A stretch of 64,000 nt of DNA from Absidia repens (GCA_002105175.1 MCGE01000007.1:62001-126000), one strand, 5' to 3'. Positions 1-12,700 are shown, counted from the first letter of the stretch. Notes: a model not told the origin generated them from the sequence alone. A program made the numbers and translations.

Positions 1-146
1 TGAATGCGCGGCATGATCGTCCTTCCTTACCCCCGCAACAACAACTCATGGATGACCATCAGCAAAAACAGCAAAAGCAACATTACAAAGGTCACGGTGA
101 TCAACCACCATTTTTCACGCCCTCACCTCATCAACAGCAGCAGCAA

Positions 147-178
<32 letters not shown>

Positions 179-396
179 CCATCGTCCTTCTCCTCCTAAT
201 CTTCAAAAGTTTCGACCTCCTCCTCCTCCTCCTTCATCTCAGCATCATCATCATCAACAACAGCAAGATTATCAACGACGTCCACCGCCTTCTCAGCAAC
301 GATATCCTACAGGTGGTCCCATGCCTCCTCCTCCAAGAAATCAAGGTCGCGGTACTGGGAACAATCCTGGAAGACCCTATCATCATAGTAATCGCC

Positions 397-448
<52 letters not shown>

Positions 449-715
449 GCAACCGCAACCGCAACCGCAACAACAACAACATCATCATCAGCATCAACAT
501 CAGCATCAGCAGCATCAACATCAGCAACCACCACCACCACAACAACAATATCAACAACCCCGTTCAATGCCCCTATTTGGCAATCAGCGACCTCCCCTCC
601 ACCTCCCCCGATGGCTGCACAAAATGGGAAGCGACCGTTTATGAACCAAGGCAATTTCAATATGCGACAAGGAGATGGACCAAAACGACCTGAAAGAAGA
701 AAACGATGGGACTGA
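1..715 (+). CDS. Gln/His/Pro-rich protein, C-terminal part (5' partial, apparent frameshift)
   Basis: The frame is open from the window edge, so the start lies upstream; the Met at 48 is probably internal. The product is dominated by poly-Gln, poly-His and poly-Pro stretches (Gln runs near 130-180 and 396-450). Frame 3 ends in a short tail at 644, but a neighbouring frame gives a better C-terminus from about 590 to the TGA at 713-715 (MAAQNGKRPFM..., ending PERRKRWD), basic and low-complexity like the rest. A single missing base in the C/T-rich stretch near 590-605 would join the two. No domain is recognisable; such tails occur in RNA-processing and transcription proteins, but that is only inference. 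A poly(A) signal follows at 795-800. Confidence 0.6.
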
Positions 716-794
716 ACAGCTGAGCACAATCATTTTGTTGGGGGAATACTTAGTTTATGTAGTTGTTACCTAGTATTTGAATAGACATGTTTCC

Positions 795-800
795 AATAAA
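795..800 (+). terminator. Poly(A) signal AATAAA of the Gln-rich gene
   Basis: AATAAA lies 80 nt after the stop at 715 and is followed by a run of T. Confidence 0.6.
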
Positions 801-1364
801 ACTTTTTTTTTATCTATATTTTTTACATGCTTTCGGCTCTCTTTGTTCCACTTTCTGTATGTGTGTATCTGCGTGTGTATATATGTATATGTGTGTATGT
901 GTATATGGGTGTATTGCTTTATGAACTTCTAGTATATATTGTAGATTCGCACTTGGTACTGTACCGAATTGTGTAGCATTATGACGTGATACAGTTTGGT
1001 TATCAATTAATTAGCCTAATTTGAGCAATAGTATGATCAAGGACTGAGGCTCTTCAAGCAACCAACTTGTTTTCGACACAGAAGACCAAGGATGGAGTTG
1101 TTTAGTTTAGGATAACTAAGCAATGATTATTACAGCATTACTGGCAAAAACTGGATATGGTTTAATTTAACCGAGTCCGACGAAAATAAATCAAACTTTC
1201 AGGTACGATGACACAAATCTAATTTGCTGAGCGTGGTCGCCCTCATGCATCAAAGCCTCGATTGACGGGATTTAAATTTCATCACAAAAAAAAATAAAAA
1301 GAGTGTAACTGATCATTTTTCTTTTGCTTTATTGACACAGTTACTCTTATACTATCTTCCTAAC
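801..1364. other. Intergenic spacer and UGT promoter region
   Basis: About 560 nt between two same-strand genes. It holds a TG/TA-rich low-complexity stretch at 855-915 and an A-rich segment just upstream of the UGT start. No ORF of note. Confidence 0.5.
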
Positions 1365-3413
1365 ATGAAAGTATTTTGGCTGTTTTTGTCAAATTTACTA
1401 TATACAGCCTTTATGGCGGTAACTGTATCGGCATTCCAACTTCAACCAACATTCAGATCAAGCAAGAACATAGTATTTGGTGCGTTTGTTCCAGGATCTT
1501 CTCATACTTCGTGGGTGCTACGATTCCTTGATGAATTGGCCTCGCGTGGACATAATACTACCTTTGTTACATTGGTATGAATAGCTATACAAAAAAATGG
1601 GCTGGAATTTATTCAAGATATGAAATGGAATATAGCACTGGAACTAATACAACTTCCCCTTATCGACTTTTAATAGGATGGAAACCTTAAATTTGGAGCG
1701 CCATACCCTCGAATTACTACTATTCCTACTGGTGTAAAGGAAGTCAATGAAGATTTTCTCAACGAGGTTTTATCTAGCCATGTTAGTCCATTAGTACTTT
1801 TGCCTCAACTTACGAAAGTCTTAAACCCGCTTTGGACGCCTTGTAAGTACCATGTATAGGATAATTGTCATGGACATCGACTAATCGCCCATTATGTATT
1901 GTATTTTTTTTTTTTTTCTAGGTTATGAAACTTTGATCGATTATATGGACACGAATAAAGTGGACGTACTTATCTGCGATCATATTTCGGATGCATGCAG
2001 TGATGCTGCTGCTACCAAAAATGTGCCAATGATTCTCACCTCAACTATAGCTTCGTATCCAGGTAAGAAACTAAAAATAGTAAATGACATAAACTGGGCG
2101 TTTGATAATGATTGGTACTTTTCAATTTTTATTTTTTATAGATGCTACCGCTGCCTATATAAACAACAATATGGCGGCAATGGATGATTTCTCAACAGTA
2201 CATCAATCGATTTACGTCCGGCTCTACGACAACTTTGTTGCACCTTTCCGGATACTTTTCGCTCTGACGCCTGAGCTGAAAAAGATGGCCCAAATCAAAC
2301 GGGATGCAGGAATAATCAATGCTCGACACACAGACAACCCGGATGCGAAGGCGAAAAACGCTTTGAAGATTGTCAACACGATGTTTGGACTGGAAACACC
2401 TCGCCCTCTTGGACCTTTAGTCGAACTGGTAGGCCCTTTGATGTCATCTGAATACAGCGGTCTCGATGAACCTTTTGAATCTTATTTATCCTCACATCAC
2501 CGCGTGGCGTACGTGGCTTTTGGACAACATGCACGACCATTGACCGCTGATGTGAAGCTTATCTTGAGTGCTTTGATCCAACAACATGAAAAGGGTCATA
2601 TTGACGGTATTATTTGGTCCAGCAAAACCGCCCTCCCCGAAATATTCCCAAGTCAATCACCTCTGGCTACTCTGGTAAAACCTATGATTTGGGGTCCCTG
2701 TTTGATTCTACCCAGGTCACTGAAAAGGGTGGTCTCGTTGATGATATCTTTGTTGTCAAATGGTCTCCTCAAATGGGTGTTCTACATCATCCATCCGTCG
2801 TGGCCTTTATTTCTCATGGTGGTGCCAACTCTATCGCGGAAGCCCTCTACACCGGCAAAAAATTGATTTTTTTCCCATTCTTCGGAGATCAAATTGGTAA
2901 TGACAAAAAAAAAAAGAGCGAGAGAGGGTGTGTATGTGTGTGTTTTGTCTGTCGGAAAGAGAAGTTGAATTATTAATCTGTCCATTATGTATGTTTTATT
3001 TAGGAAATGCAATGCACCTTACTCGATCTGGTGTGTCTGAACACTTGAACCATCTTATGGATAGCGCGGAGGTCAGCGAGCTGGTGGAACGGATAATTTT
3101 AGACAAGGAAGGCAACTATCAGCGTAACATCCAACGATACCAAGCACTGGTTCAAATCCGTAGCAAGGCGGCTCCAATTCAAGCGGCTAATCTAGTGGAG
3201 GAAGTTGCATTTGCCAGTGTCGGCAGTAAGATACCTCAGCGTGAAGATGTCGGGCAATCCCTCTCGTTTTTGAAGCGCTACAATCTGGATATTTTTGGTA
3301 TCGCGCTACTGGTTGCTGCATCGATTGTCTCTCTTGTTGTCTTTGGTATTTATAAGTTGATTTTTGCCCTTTATTACCGTCAACAACTTCAAAGAAAAAC
3401 AAAAACTCTTTAG
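1365..3413 (+). CDS. UDP-glycosyltransferase (GT1/UGT family), membrane-anchored; one-base frameshift
   Basis: Five exons: 1365-1574, 1677-1842, 1922-2062, 2142-2896, 3004-3413; all introns are GT-AG and phases agree. The N-terminus (MKVFWLFLSNLLYTAFMAV) is a signal peptide. The C-terminal UGT donor-sugar signature is clear: WSPQMGVLHHPSVVAFISHG, then a GGANSIAEA...GDQIGNAMHL segment. Near the end a hydrophobic helix (IALLVAASIVSLVVFGIYKL) is followed by a short basic tail, the type I topology of eukaryotic UGTs. Within exon 4 the frame switches near 2650 (CCCAAG): upstream reads ...TALPEIFP in one frame, downstream KSITSGYSGKTYDLG in another. The exons sum to 1,682 nt, one short of 561 codons, so one base is missing. 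Acceptor substrate unknown; a sterol or lipid glucosyl transfer in the secretory pathway is plausible. A TTG in frame at 1332 is not used; the ATG at 1365 starts the signal peptide. Confidence 0.85.
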
Positions 3414-3499
3414 TGTTGTCTTGATGTATTGTCTCCTTCCCTACCTTACTCTATCACTGTAGTTTAGTATTCATTATAGTATACACCATTGAATGATAC

Positions 3500-3504
3500 A
3501 ATAA

Positions 3505-3505
<1 letters not shown>
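3500..3505 (+). terminator. Poly(A) signal AATAAA of the UGT gene
   Basis: AATAAA 86 nt after the stop, immediately followed by a genomic run of 34 T (3507-3540). Confidence 0.65.
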
Positions 3506-3541
<36 letters not shown>

Positions 3542-3669
3542 GAAAAATACCTTTTGTGATGACCCCTTTGTTTTATATGATAAAAATAATGGGCTTGGTA
3601 TCTAATCTTGAAATGGGGCAAATACTTATCTCCAGCGCAAACCAATCGCTCACAACAAAAAAAAGTGTT

Positions 3670-4275
3670 TTAAATCCCGCCCACGTGAATATTCATTGAC
3701 TCCCGATTTAATTTTCCTCTCTCTTTCTTTCCGTTTTCTTTTTTCTTTACCATTTTGACTTCTTTGATGTTCCAGTGGACTTACATTAGCGTCAGGATTA
3801 GTTTAGAATGGTTTTCAGAACAGAGACTACAAGATGCATGGGGAAACCCTTTCATTTGGATTCAGGATGTAGTCCCACCATTAGTTAGTTTTTTGAAACC
3901 TTCATTAGCTAGTTTAATATTAGTTTGACCATATACTGTATTTATATTGGAATAAAATATATCTTTTTTTACATGCTTCATAGAAAAATATCCCATTAAT
4001 CTCTCTCATGTCTTCTGCAATAGATTTTTTTTTACTACCATTAGTTTTGATGTGTTGACCATTGTTGTGCTCCAATAACATATATCCTTCAAGTCTTTTT
4101 ATGCCATGTATGATATATAAAACACCTTTTTACAATTGTTCCCTTATATTAGTGATGACTATTCTTCAGATATCTTTTTAGCTTCTCACACGCTACATCC
4201 ACCAAACATCCCATTATAATGAACCATGCATTATTAGTTTACTGTCTATCATATTGCCGCAAATAAAATACATCT
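3670..4275 (+). repeat. Dispersed repeat, copy 1 (core arm and tail)
   Basis: Plus-oriented copy. It begins near TCCCGCCCACGTGAA (CACGTG at 3682-3687), passes a T/C-rich stretch, contains the core GCATGGGGAAACCCTTTCAT near 3835-3855, a first AATAAAATAT at 3951-3960 and a second AATAAAATA near 4262. The left arm with the inverted terminal motif is not recognisable, perhaps because the UGT 3' end lies there. Confidence 0.75.
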
Positions 4276-4553
4276 TTTCTTTAATACTACTTTGATTCAT
4301 TAGATAGTAACAATTTTATTACTGTAGCTCCTTTGTGAGTGTATTACCATACACCTGTTTTTTAGATCCTATGCTAGGATTACGTCCTCAGCCCCCCCCC
4401 AAAGTTCTAGTGACTGGTCGACAGTCCGAAATCACTTAATATCAAAGATGACCTTACTAATAATAGTTCAATTAGATTAATGGGCCTAGATTAAGCAGTT
4501 AATATAGCAAACGGTATGCCGTAGAGCATTTTCCCTTGCTTTCTTGCTAGCAC

Positions 4554-4613
<60 letters not shown>

Positions 4614-5058
4614 CGCAGTAGTTTTTTTCAAAGGCCGCGGTTTATGAATCATAGTTGTAGTGTCAGTGTACTCGCTGCGATAAGCTATTCCTCTCATACC
4701 CCCAAGACGCCTGGTGAATGTTTGGCAGTTATAGGTCACTTGATGTGGAAGGTGGCTCCAAACAAACTGGGATTAATAAATCATAGATACGCTAAAAAGC
4801 AATGTAAAAATGCTCAATGACAGTGTTTACATGATTACAACAGATTAGCACGACCTATCTTCATTTATATGATGGTCTAGCAGGGATATGTATATTTTTG
4901 ATTTCAAATTATCAAAGTCTGCCAAACCTATTCATGAGGCTGGCGGAAAAGTAGACATGGTTGGTGAATTAGAGAGCAAGTGTTTTGTAGGATCCTTACA
5001 AAATAATTATAATATTGATCGCAACATTATTCACTATCAAATGGAACAGAGGATTCAA

Positions 5059-5090
<32 letters not shown>
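4276..5090. other. Intergenic spacer with (ATA)n microsatellite
   Basis: It holds a C9 run near 4391-4399, an about 58-nt ATA/TAA trinucleotide microsatellite at 4555-4612 and a poly(A) run at 5060-5095. Open frames here are created by the simple repeats and are not supported as genes. Confidence 0.6.
4555..4612. repeat. (ATA)n trinucleotide microsatellite
   Basis: Direct reading shows about 19 uninterrupted ATA units. Confidence 0.95.
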
Positions 5091-5095
<5 letters not shown>

Positions 5096-5098
<3 letters not shown>

Positions 5099-6025
5099 TA
5101 TTTTTTTGAAACATATTGGTGGATACTAAAACTAAAGAGGAGGGGTTCATTATAGCACGAGTGTTAATGGGAAAGTCTGTTGGAGACATCATGAGGGAGA
5201 CTGAAGTGAGATTTGAAGAACGGCCAATACTAATATAAATGGGCAACCGTAAAAGTGGAATTCATATATTGTATTTGACAAAACATGAGGAAGACAAAAG
5301 GGGTAGCTTTTATTAAAAACATATCAATTGTCAACGCTAGTCAAAAGTGGCGATGGTAAAGCAAAAAGGATCCGTTGCACAATACATTAAAGAAACTAAT
5401 GGGACATTTTTTATTGAAGCATGTAATAAAAACATATTTTATTCGGATGTACATACAAACTATGACAAACTTGCACTAAACTAAGATAATGAAGGCTTCA
5501 AAAGCCAACTAATGGTGGGTTCTAAATCCTGAATCCAAATGAAAGGGTTTCCCCATGCATATTGTAATCCTTGAGCTGAAACCATTTCTAAACTAGTCCT
5601 GCCACTAATCTAGGTCCATTAAAACCCTATAGAGGCTACAATTGTGAAGAAAAAAATAAAAAGAAATGAAAGAAATGAAAGAAAGAGAGAAAGGGCGGGG
5701 AAAACAATTGGGGAGTAAACAAAAGCACACGTGGTCGGGATTTGAAAGATCATTTTTAGAGTGTGCTTAGTAGTTATGGAAGAATGGCATAGCTTACGTA
5801 TCCTCTCTGATTGGGTTGCTTCGCTGAAATGCTCCCAACTCAATATGTACTTTCGATCATCTCTCCCCCACGTACACGGGCTCCGCACATTATTATGCAC
5901 GCTCCAGATTCACCATCTCCTAACAGCCACATCTTGAAATAGATGTCAATAATACTGTCATTTACAACTTGAACATAGATCTTGTTATTATAGTTTATAT
6001 ATACATCTGAATAAAATATGTTTTA
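5096..6025 (-). repeat. Dispersed repeat, copy 2 (near complete)
   Basis: Minus-oriented copy. Left tail at about 5096-5430; left terminal motif AACATATTTTATTCGGATGT at 5431-5450; core (reverse complement) near 5540-5560; pyrimidine-rich stretch (as purines on +) at 5640-5700; CACGTG at 5728-5733; variable arm to the right terminal motif TACATCTGAATAAAATATGT at about 6002-6021. The two terminal motifs are inverted with respect to each other. Confidence 0.75.
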
Positions 6026-7234
6026 CCTTTCATACTATTAATTTCTCATACGCCTAATTGTCTCTTGTAAAATGATGTCCTGAAGCATAGAAGTGCTTGG
6101 TATAGAAAATAAATAAATAAAAACTAAATGGCGCGTAGCTATGTACGATGTGTTTGCATTGAAATAAACACCAAGTACATACTGCACGTACAGCACAGTT
6201 TTTTTCGCAGCTTTACTATCTCGAGAAATAACCAAGGTCAGATTTTTTAAAAAAAAAAAAGTTTATACAACGTGTTCAACTTCAAAAGTAACCTTTTTTA
6301 TTTTATGATATAAGGTCACCTTTTACCACGGCAGATAAAAATTGACTGACCAGTACTTGGCAGACAATCGTTGGCATTTCGGAGCTGGTAAAATGGAGGG
6401 CAAATATTTATGTCTTGCTTTTTTGTGTGCTGCTGAGATTACTTTGTTAACTATCTATAGCAGTATGCAAATTCGAAACTGTTTTTGTTCCATTGGGGGG
6501 GGAGGTATTTGAATTCCTTTCCCTTAGTTATCGGAGATATCAAAACCATACACTAAAGGAATTTAGACTAGTGGTGATCTCTATACTAGTGACCCATGAT
6601 ACCTACGTAGTAAAATTACTGTGTTGATCTCTGAAAAGATTAAATTAGACCCTGCTGGTGTAGGCAATTACTTTCTTGTCTGCCATTTGTTATTGGACCC
6701 TTTTTTACTCTGAATGGAATCAGGGTAAGAAAAACAAAAAAAAAAGCTCTTTTTTAAGAATGAATACAGAACAATCCTTTTTTTTCTTTTTGTTGTGGTG
6801 TGAGCCAATTATGATTTACTATATATCCTTGGTGATATATAGCGGTAACGTTTTATCGCAATCGTATTTCCATGGCTACTTGCAAATCAAGTACATACGA
6901 ATGTGGCACTCATTTCAAGGCACCAGCTGAATCGAGTCTAGTACCTACCCTAAGGTTATAGCGTTTGTTATCATATAGTACACTACACCCTTTGTACGTT
7001 GAGCATTTATTCAATCAATTATACGATACAATAACCCCCCCCCATTTGCTTTTATTTGAAATTATTATCCCTTTATTACTTTCGTCACAATAAAAACCTT
7101 CTGGAAATATCCAATATCTCTGTCTCTCTTTATTTTAGGTGTGTATGTGTATGTATACGTGTATGAGAAAAATATATAGCTACAATACGGACATTATTGG
7201 CTATAGATGGGACAGAGGATAGTTAATAAAAAAG
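6026..7234. other. Intergenic spacer, no gene seen
   Basis: About 1.2 kb of A/T-rich DNA with G and C homopolymers (about 6495-6503, 7036-7043). A 39-codon hydrophobic ORF starts at 6394 but has no supporting context. Confidence 0.5.
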
Positions 7235-8272
7235 CATACTTTATTGAAGGACATTGGTATATACTAAAACTAAACACGTGGGGCTCATAATAGCATGGGA
7301 TTTTATGGAAGAATCTATTGGGCGCATCATGAAGAAGTCTAAAGTGTGATTTGAAGGATAGCCAATGCTAAGTTAAAGGCATAATTGTAAAATGGTATTT
7401 AAAATAACGGTACAGTACAAGACAGGAGAAAGGTAAAAGGGATACCTTCGAAACATAAAAGTGGTCAACATTCAGGGAATGGTAGTAAAAAGAGATCTCT
7501 TAAACAAGACATGAGAGACATTTTTCATTAAAGCATGTAAAAAGCAAAATATTTTATTCAGATGTAAATACAAGCTATAGACAAACTAATGCTATACTGT
7601 GCTAATGTAGGCTGCAAAGCCAACAAATGGTGGTTCTAAATCCTGAATCCAAAATGAAAGGGTTTCCCCACGTATCTTTAATCCCTGATCTGGAATCCGT
7701 TCTAAACTAGTCCTGACACTAATCCAAGTCAGAAATAACCTCAAAGAAGTTGAATGGCGAAGAAAAAATGAAAGAAAGAGAGAGTGAAAAATAATAACGG
7801 GAGTAAATAAAAATTCACGTGGGCGGAATTTACAAATTTTTTTTTTTGTGAGAATTTGATATGCTAATTTTTTTAGAACTTTCAACGCCTTTACAACATC
7901 GTCGACACGTTGATTGTTTACTCATGGAAGAGACCATCACCATTCAGCATTGGCAGTATGTTTGTATTATTATTTTTTGATGTCTTTGCTGAACAAGAGG
8001 AAGAATTCAGCCTAGTTTATCTAATCCTATCCAAGTAGAACGATTTGTCGCTCACTGCAGGATATGATAGTCTACCCTCGTTGATTTGGCAAGTTTATCT
8101 GACGTTATGTTTATTCTATGTAAAGCAAGATAACTCCCACCCGTACCCACTCCATATTTATTCACATACACCCTTAAGCGCCTCACTTTTAAATATGTAT
8201 CATAGTAACAAGTATACTGAAGTTTAGTTATCCTAGTTTATATGAAATTAACATCTGAATAAAATATGTTGT
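7235..8272 (-). repeat. Dispersed repeat, copy 3 (near complete)
   Basis: Minus-oriented. Second poly(A)-like signal (TTTATTGAAGG) near 7240; left terminal motif AATATTTTATTCAGATGTAA near 7549-7568; core near 7660-7680; CACGTG in TTCACGTGGGCGG at 7816-7821; right terminal motif AACATCTGAATAAAATATGT at 8250-8269. Confidence 0.75.
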
Positions 8273-8783
8273 GTCTTTTGATTTCAAATTGTAGCTTACA
8301 TGTTTGGTTTGGTTTTTTTTAATGGGTGCGTTAGCACTCTACAGTACCTGTGTGTGTAGGGGGGAATATCTCATATGTGTACGTGTGTGTATGCGTGCAA
8401 AAAAAAAAAAAAAAAAAAAAAAAGGGTAAAATATAATGGAACATCGATCAACCACCATGATCAGCGCTCCATTTACTCTACTTGGTTTCTAAATATAGGG
8501 GTGACAGTGATTTCTTGGATGATTTTAGAGGATGGCCGTGGTGGAAGCTTGAAAAACAGATGCATCACGATAAGCGAATAACAATTTGATAACGGAGGCG
8601 CACAGGGAACGTTTGAAATAAAAGCATTGAATCACAATAGGTAAATATTGGCTGTTCTTGCGTATATTACATACACATAAAAATGAAAATGACATCCTCT
8701 TGTTCAATGATATAAGCAAAGATTGGTTTTTACGCCATGAGTAGGTATGGTACTAGTACAGGGCTGTCCTTCTTCGGATTCCT

Positions 8784-8816
<33 letters not shown>

Positions 8817-8844
8817 GGCGTTTATTCATATTTTTGGCGTAAAT

Positions 8845-9195
8845 TCAGGAGGTATAATTTTTCTTTTCTATGAAGCACTCCATAACTTCCATCTTGAGAG
8901 TATAAATGACCGCCCTCCATCCAAACCTTATACACTTGTGTAACCCAGCCTCCAATGGTACCCCTTTTTTCCCGATCATCATCCTGATCCATTCCAGTAT
9001 AATATTACCTGGTGTACTTAAGAGCACTAATTATCCATTTACCAATAATGGATCAGATACCCAACATTTTTGTTGAATGCCTCTCTTCTTATCATGCAAT
9101 GCTAATGCAGCAAGCAATCTTGCTACGCCCACGGCCAAAACCCACCGCCCTGGTATGATGCTCGGAGTGTCATCCCGCTTTTTCCCGAAGAACAT
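8845..9195 (-). pseudogene. Broken ORF of unknown family with one in-frame stop
   Basis: On the minus strand one frame stays open for 117 codons from an ATG at 9195 to a TGA at 8845, interrupted once by TAA at 9031-9033. The first half reads MFFGKKRDDTPSIIPGRWVL, then a hydrophobic stretch (AVGVARLLAALAL), and ends ...SDPLLVNG; the second half resumes STPGNIILEWIRMMIGKKGV and continues with basic and aromatic residues (RFGWRAVIYTLKMEVMECF). Composition is protein-like on both sides of the stop, so it looks like a decayed gene or transposon fragment. No GT-AG intron that removes the stop is obvious. Family not recognised. Confidence 0.4.
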
Positions 9196-9727
9196 ATTGC
9201 TGGGAGTTGGATCATAAGATCAAAGCACGCATACACATAAAAAATTAAAATAAAAAAAGGACACCATAAAGTACACAGAATAAATCAGATGGTTTGTAAT
9301 CAGTAATTTTATTGTATTTGTAGGGTAAAAAATTGGATCATAAGCTATAAATGTATAATGTAAATATATATATAAAGTCGAGTACTGCCGTGTAATATAA
9401 AAAAAAATAAGATATATACTAATAAAAAGAAAAAACAATATAGAGACGTTTTCAATGCATTGAGAAAAAAAAAGGAAGACACATAAGTTAAAAAAGGGGG
9501 AAAACAAAATAATAGGGATATAAATGGACTAGCTTATAAGATATTGCGCCAAGCAAAAGACATATACAAAGTAAATAAAAAGATGCATAAAAACAAGAAA
9601 AAAAAACAAACAAATAAAGGGTCAAATAAGTATGGGGAAAAATAAACAAAGTGGGGGAATAGCGTGGCTAATAATAATAATGATGATGATGATACTGGTG
9701 ATAAAAATATATGGGGGTAATTGATGT
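9196..9727. other. 3' flank of STE12, no gene seen
   Basis: Strongly A-rich on the plus strand, typical of a minus-strand 3' UTR. TTTATT-type signals occur at several places (for example 9613-9618 read on the minus strand), but I cannot pick the one used. Confidence 0.4.
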
Positions 9728-12700
9728 TCAGTTGAAAACTGGGGTCATATCATTTGTTGTCAAAGGAGTGTAATCTTGATCGTTATTGCTGTTGTTGCAG
9801 AAGGAAGCGTTCATTGGAGGATAATAGGACGATGTTGAAGATGAGGACGAGGAGGAAGGATGGAAGAAATCATTCATGTCTTGCGATAATGGCTGATAAT
9901 TCGCATAGTGATGATGATGGTGATAATGGTGATTTGCTGCTGTGGTTGGAGGATACATGTCTGGTTTGAAAGAAGAGAGCAGGACAGAACCTTCATTCCC
10001 ATTGCCCATGAGCGGAGAAGCAGCCAACGCATCATAATATCCTTGATAATGCAAAATAGAGGAAGGCGACGACGACGACGAGCTCGATAGTTCATCTTCT
10101 GGCGATAGCATAAGATTTCCAGCGGCATTGTTCGAGTACGATAACATAAAATCGGTGGAGAAAGTTGGTTGAATGTCGGTAACGATGGGTGTAAGTCCAT
10201 GATCCGATTGTCCTGGTGAACCATAAGGTGAATGATATTGCTGATAATGTCGACTCGTATCTACGGTCAAGATATCCTTCATTTCCGAATCCATATCTTC
10301 CTCTGGACTGAGCATCCCTGCGCCACCAGCTACACACGCTGTTGTTGATGATGATGTTGCTGTTGCTGTTGAGGGTCCCATATCGGATGGCTGTGATGCT
10401 GAGCAAGAAGAGAGAGGAGAAGCATCGATGTCAGTTTGTTGTCCGAACTGCTGATACATGCTGCTGTCTTGACCTACTGCATCTGCCCAATGGTAGCCGA
10501 AGTCGTTCCGGTGCCCGAAGCCAAACCACCATATGTAGTCCCATACCCTCCTTGCTGATGATGCTGATACTGTTGGTGCAATAAATATTGTCGATGATAA
10601 TGATGGTCGTCCATATCATCATCCGTCTCATCCTTGAGGACATAATCATCATGATGCAATGTATTATTGTCGTGAGTCGTGCGATGTCGATTCAAGGTCT
10701 CAGAGCACTGAAACGGTTCCCCACAAAGTTCACATACATAATCTGGATGACGAATATGATTATGGTGACCTGAATTGGCTACCATTGGATGACTAGTCAA
10801 AGATGGAGTTGAGGATATCGTCGCACCACTGTTGTCCAAACCAGGGAATGAAGTATCCATCATAGCTGACCAGGTCTGAGGCATCATAAGACCAGAAGAA
10901 GATGAATCCGACGCATGCTGATGCTGGTGCATAAGCATAGGTGACCCCTGATAAACCTGTTGCTGCTGGGACGGTTGAGAATTGGGATGGTATACTTGGT
11001 GGTGATGAGGTTGCTGCTGTTGTTGCTGCTGTTGATGGTGCTGGTGATTGGATTGCTGTCTATTTCCAAATCCGGCTGCCATTGCTGCCATCGCTAACCG
11101 ACTCGTGGGTTGATGCACTGCATTGTTGATGGTGCTGGTGTTGTTTCCATGCACAGCAGCTGTTGATGGTGTTCGTAAATGGCAGTTAGCGTGACGACGG
11201 ATGCGGCTAGGTCCACCACCACCCGCAATAGATGACTGTTGTTGTTGTGATGGCTGCTGCTGTTGCTGTTGCTGCTGTTGCTGATTCATTGAGGAAGAAA
11301 CGGAAGTAGCACGGCGTCTTCGTTGCTTGTAAGTTGGTGATCCATCAAATAAAGACAAGGCACCGAAAATAGCTTTGGTTTTTTTGATTGTATTGGAATC
11401 CAAAGATCTTGACGGGAGTACACCACCATTGGTCACACGCTGATTTGAATGGCTTGCATGATGATGATGATGCTGACTGTGGCGAGGCTGCTTTCGTTGT
11501 TGTTGTCGGTTAGCAATATCAAGTTGATGCACACGATCGACCAAAGTGTCCTGGGAAGAGGAGTTATCCGAGTTGAATGATAATGCGGAAGAAGGTCGTT
11601 CGGTAGTGGAGCCATTATCATCAAAAGTCAAAGAGGTAGGTGATGAAGATCCGCCGGTGAGAGAGCTAGAGGCAGAACTAGCAGCACGCTGTCGTGGGCG
11701 AGAAGTTGCGAGGGATGATGGTGGTGCAAAGTACGATCCATGACTCATTCGGTAGCGTTGACGTTGGTGCTTTTGTTGTTGCTGAATCAGATGTTGTTGA
11801 ATAGGGTCCTGATCTTGGCCAAAGTCCGCAGGTACAGAGTTCACACGACTTCGTCTGGTATGTATACGTTCCGAGAGTGTTGGATCAATGTAAGCTGTGG
11901 TTTTTGTTGAATGAGGAACCACTGTTGGACGCTGAACTTGATTGATACGATCATCCAATGGTGAAGGTGATGGAGAAGAGGAGGCGTCTAAATAATCATT
12001 CTAAATATTAGTACCTTTATTGTTTAAAAATAATAGTAATTTTGACTTTACCTAAAGTAATACAGGTAGCATTAACTTCTTCTTCCAAAGCATGTGCGGT
12101 AGCGGCAGCAGAGATGGACATGGATTTTCGAAGTTGATCAAAAAGTTCTTGGGTTGTATCCAAAGATGTCGACGTAGCCGGTTCAGCAACAGCTGTTGTG
12201 GTGCTTTCGAGTCCGATTTTTTCCCTCTTCAAATCCCGTTCTAAGGCATCCAAAAAGAGACGGTCATGAGGAACTGAATACCAAAAAACACCTTTTGCTT
12301 CTTCTGAGTGCGAATACAGTTGTTCTTGTAGAGCATATCCAACAGGTCCGACTTGGGTTCTTCCAGGCGTGCATCAATACCAGGCTTCAAGTTGCGGAGA
12401 TCACTAAAGATACCTTCTTCAAATTTCTTTGTATTGGTGATAGGTCGTCCAAAGGCATGGAATCGGAAAGTGAGAGAGCGCACAATATCCGTTCCTGTGA
12501 CAAAGTAAAGCCCGTTCCAGAGCACACAAGAGATCGACTCCCCGGTTGGCAAGTGGAATCGTTTTAATGGCGTGTTGGTGGCATCCCAGCTACTGGCGGC
12601 GGTGGCTAAAAATAGCTTGAGGTCATCAATCAATGCGAGTCGGTTTGCTTCGTTTTCGTTGGTTGGCTTCGTCATTCCAAAATTGCAGCTGTTGTTGGCG

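Noticed and set aside
307..729. Minus-strand ORF opposite the Gln-rich gene, with long Val runs
   Set aside because: It is a shadow of the CAA/CAG repeat; composition is a by-product of the repeat on the other strand.
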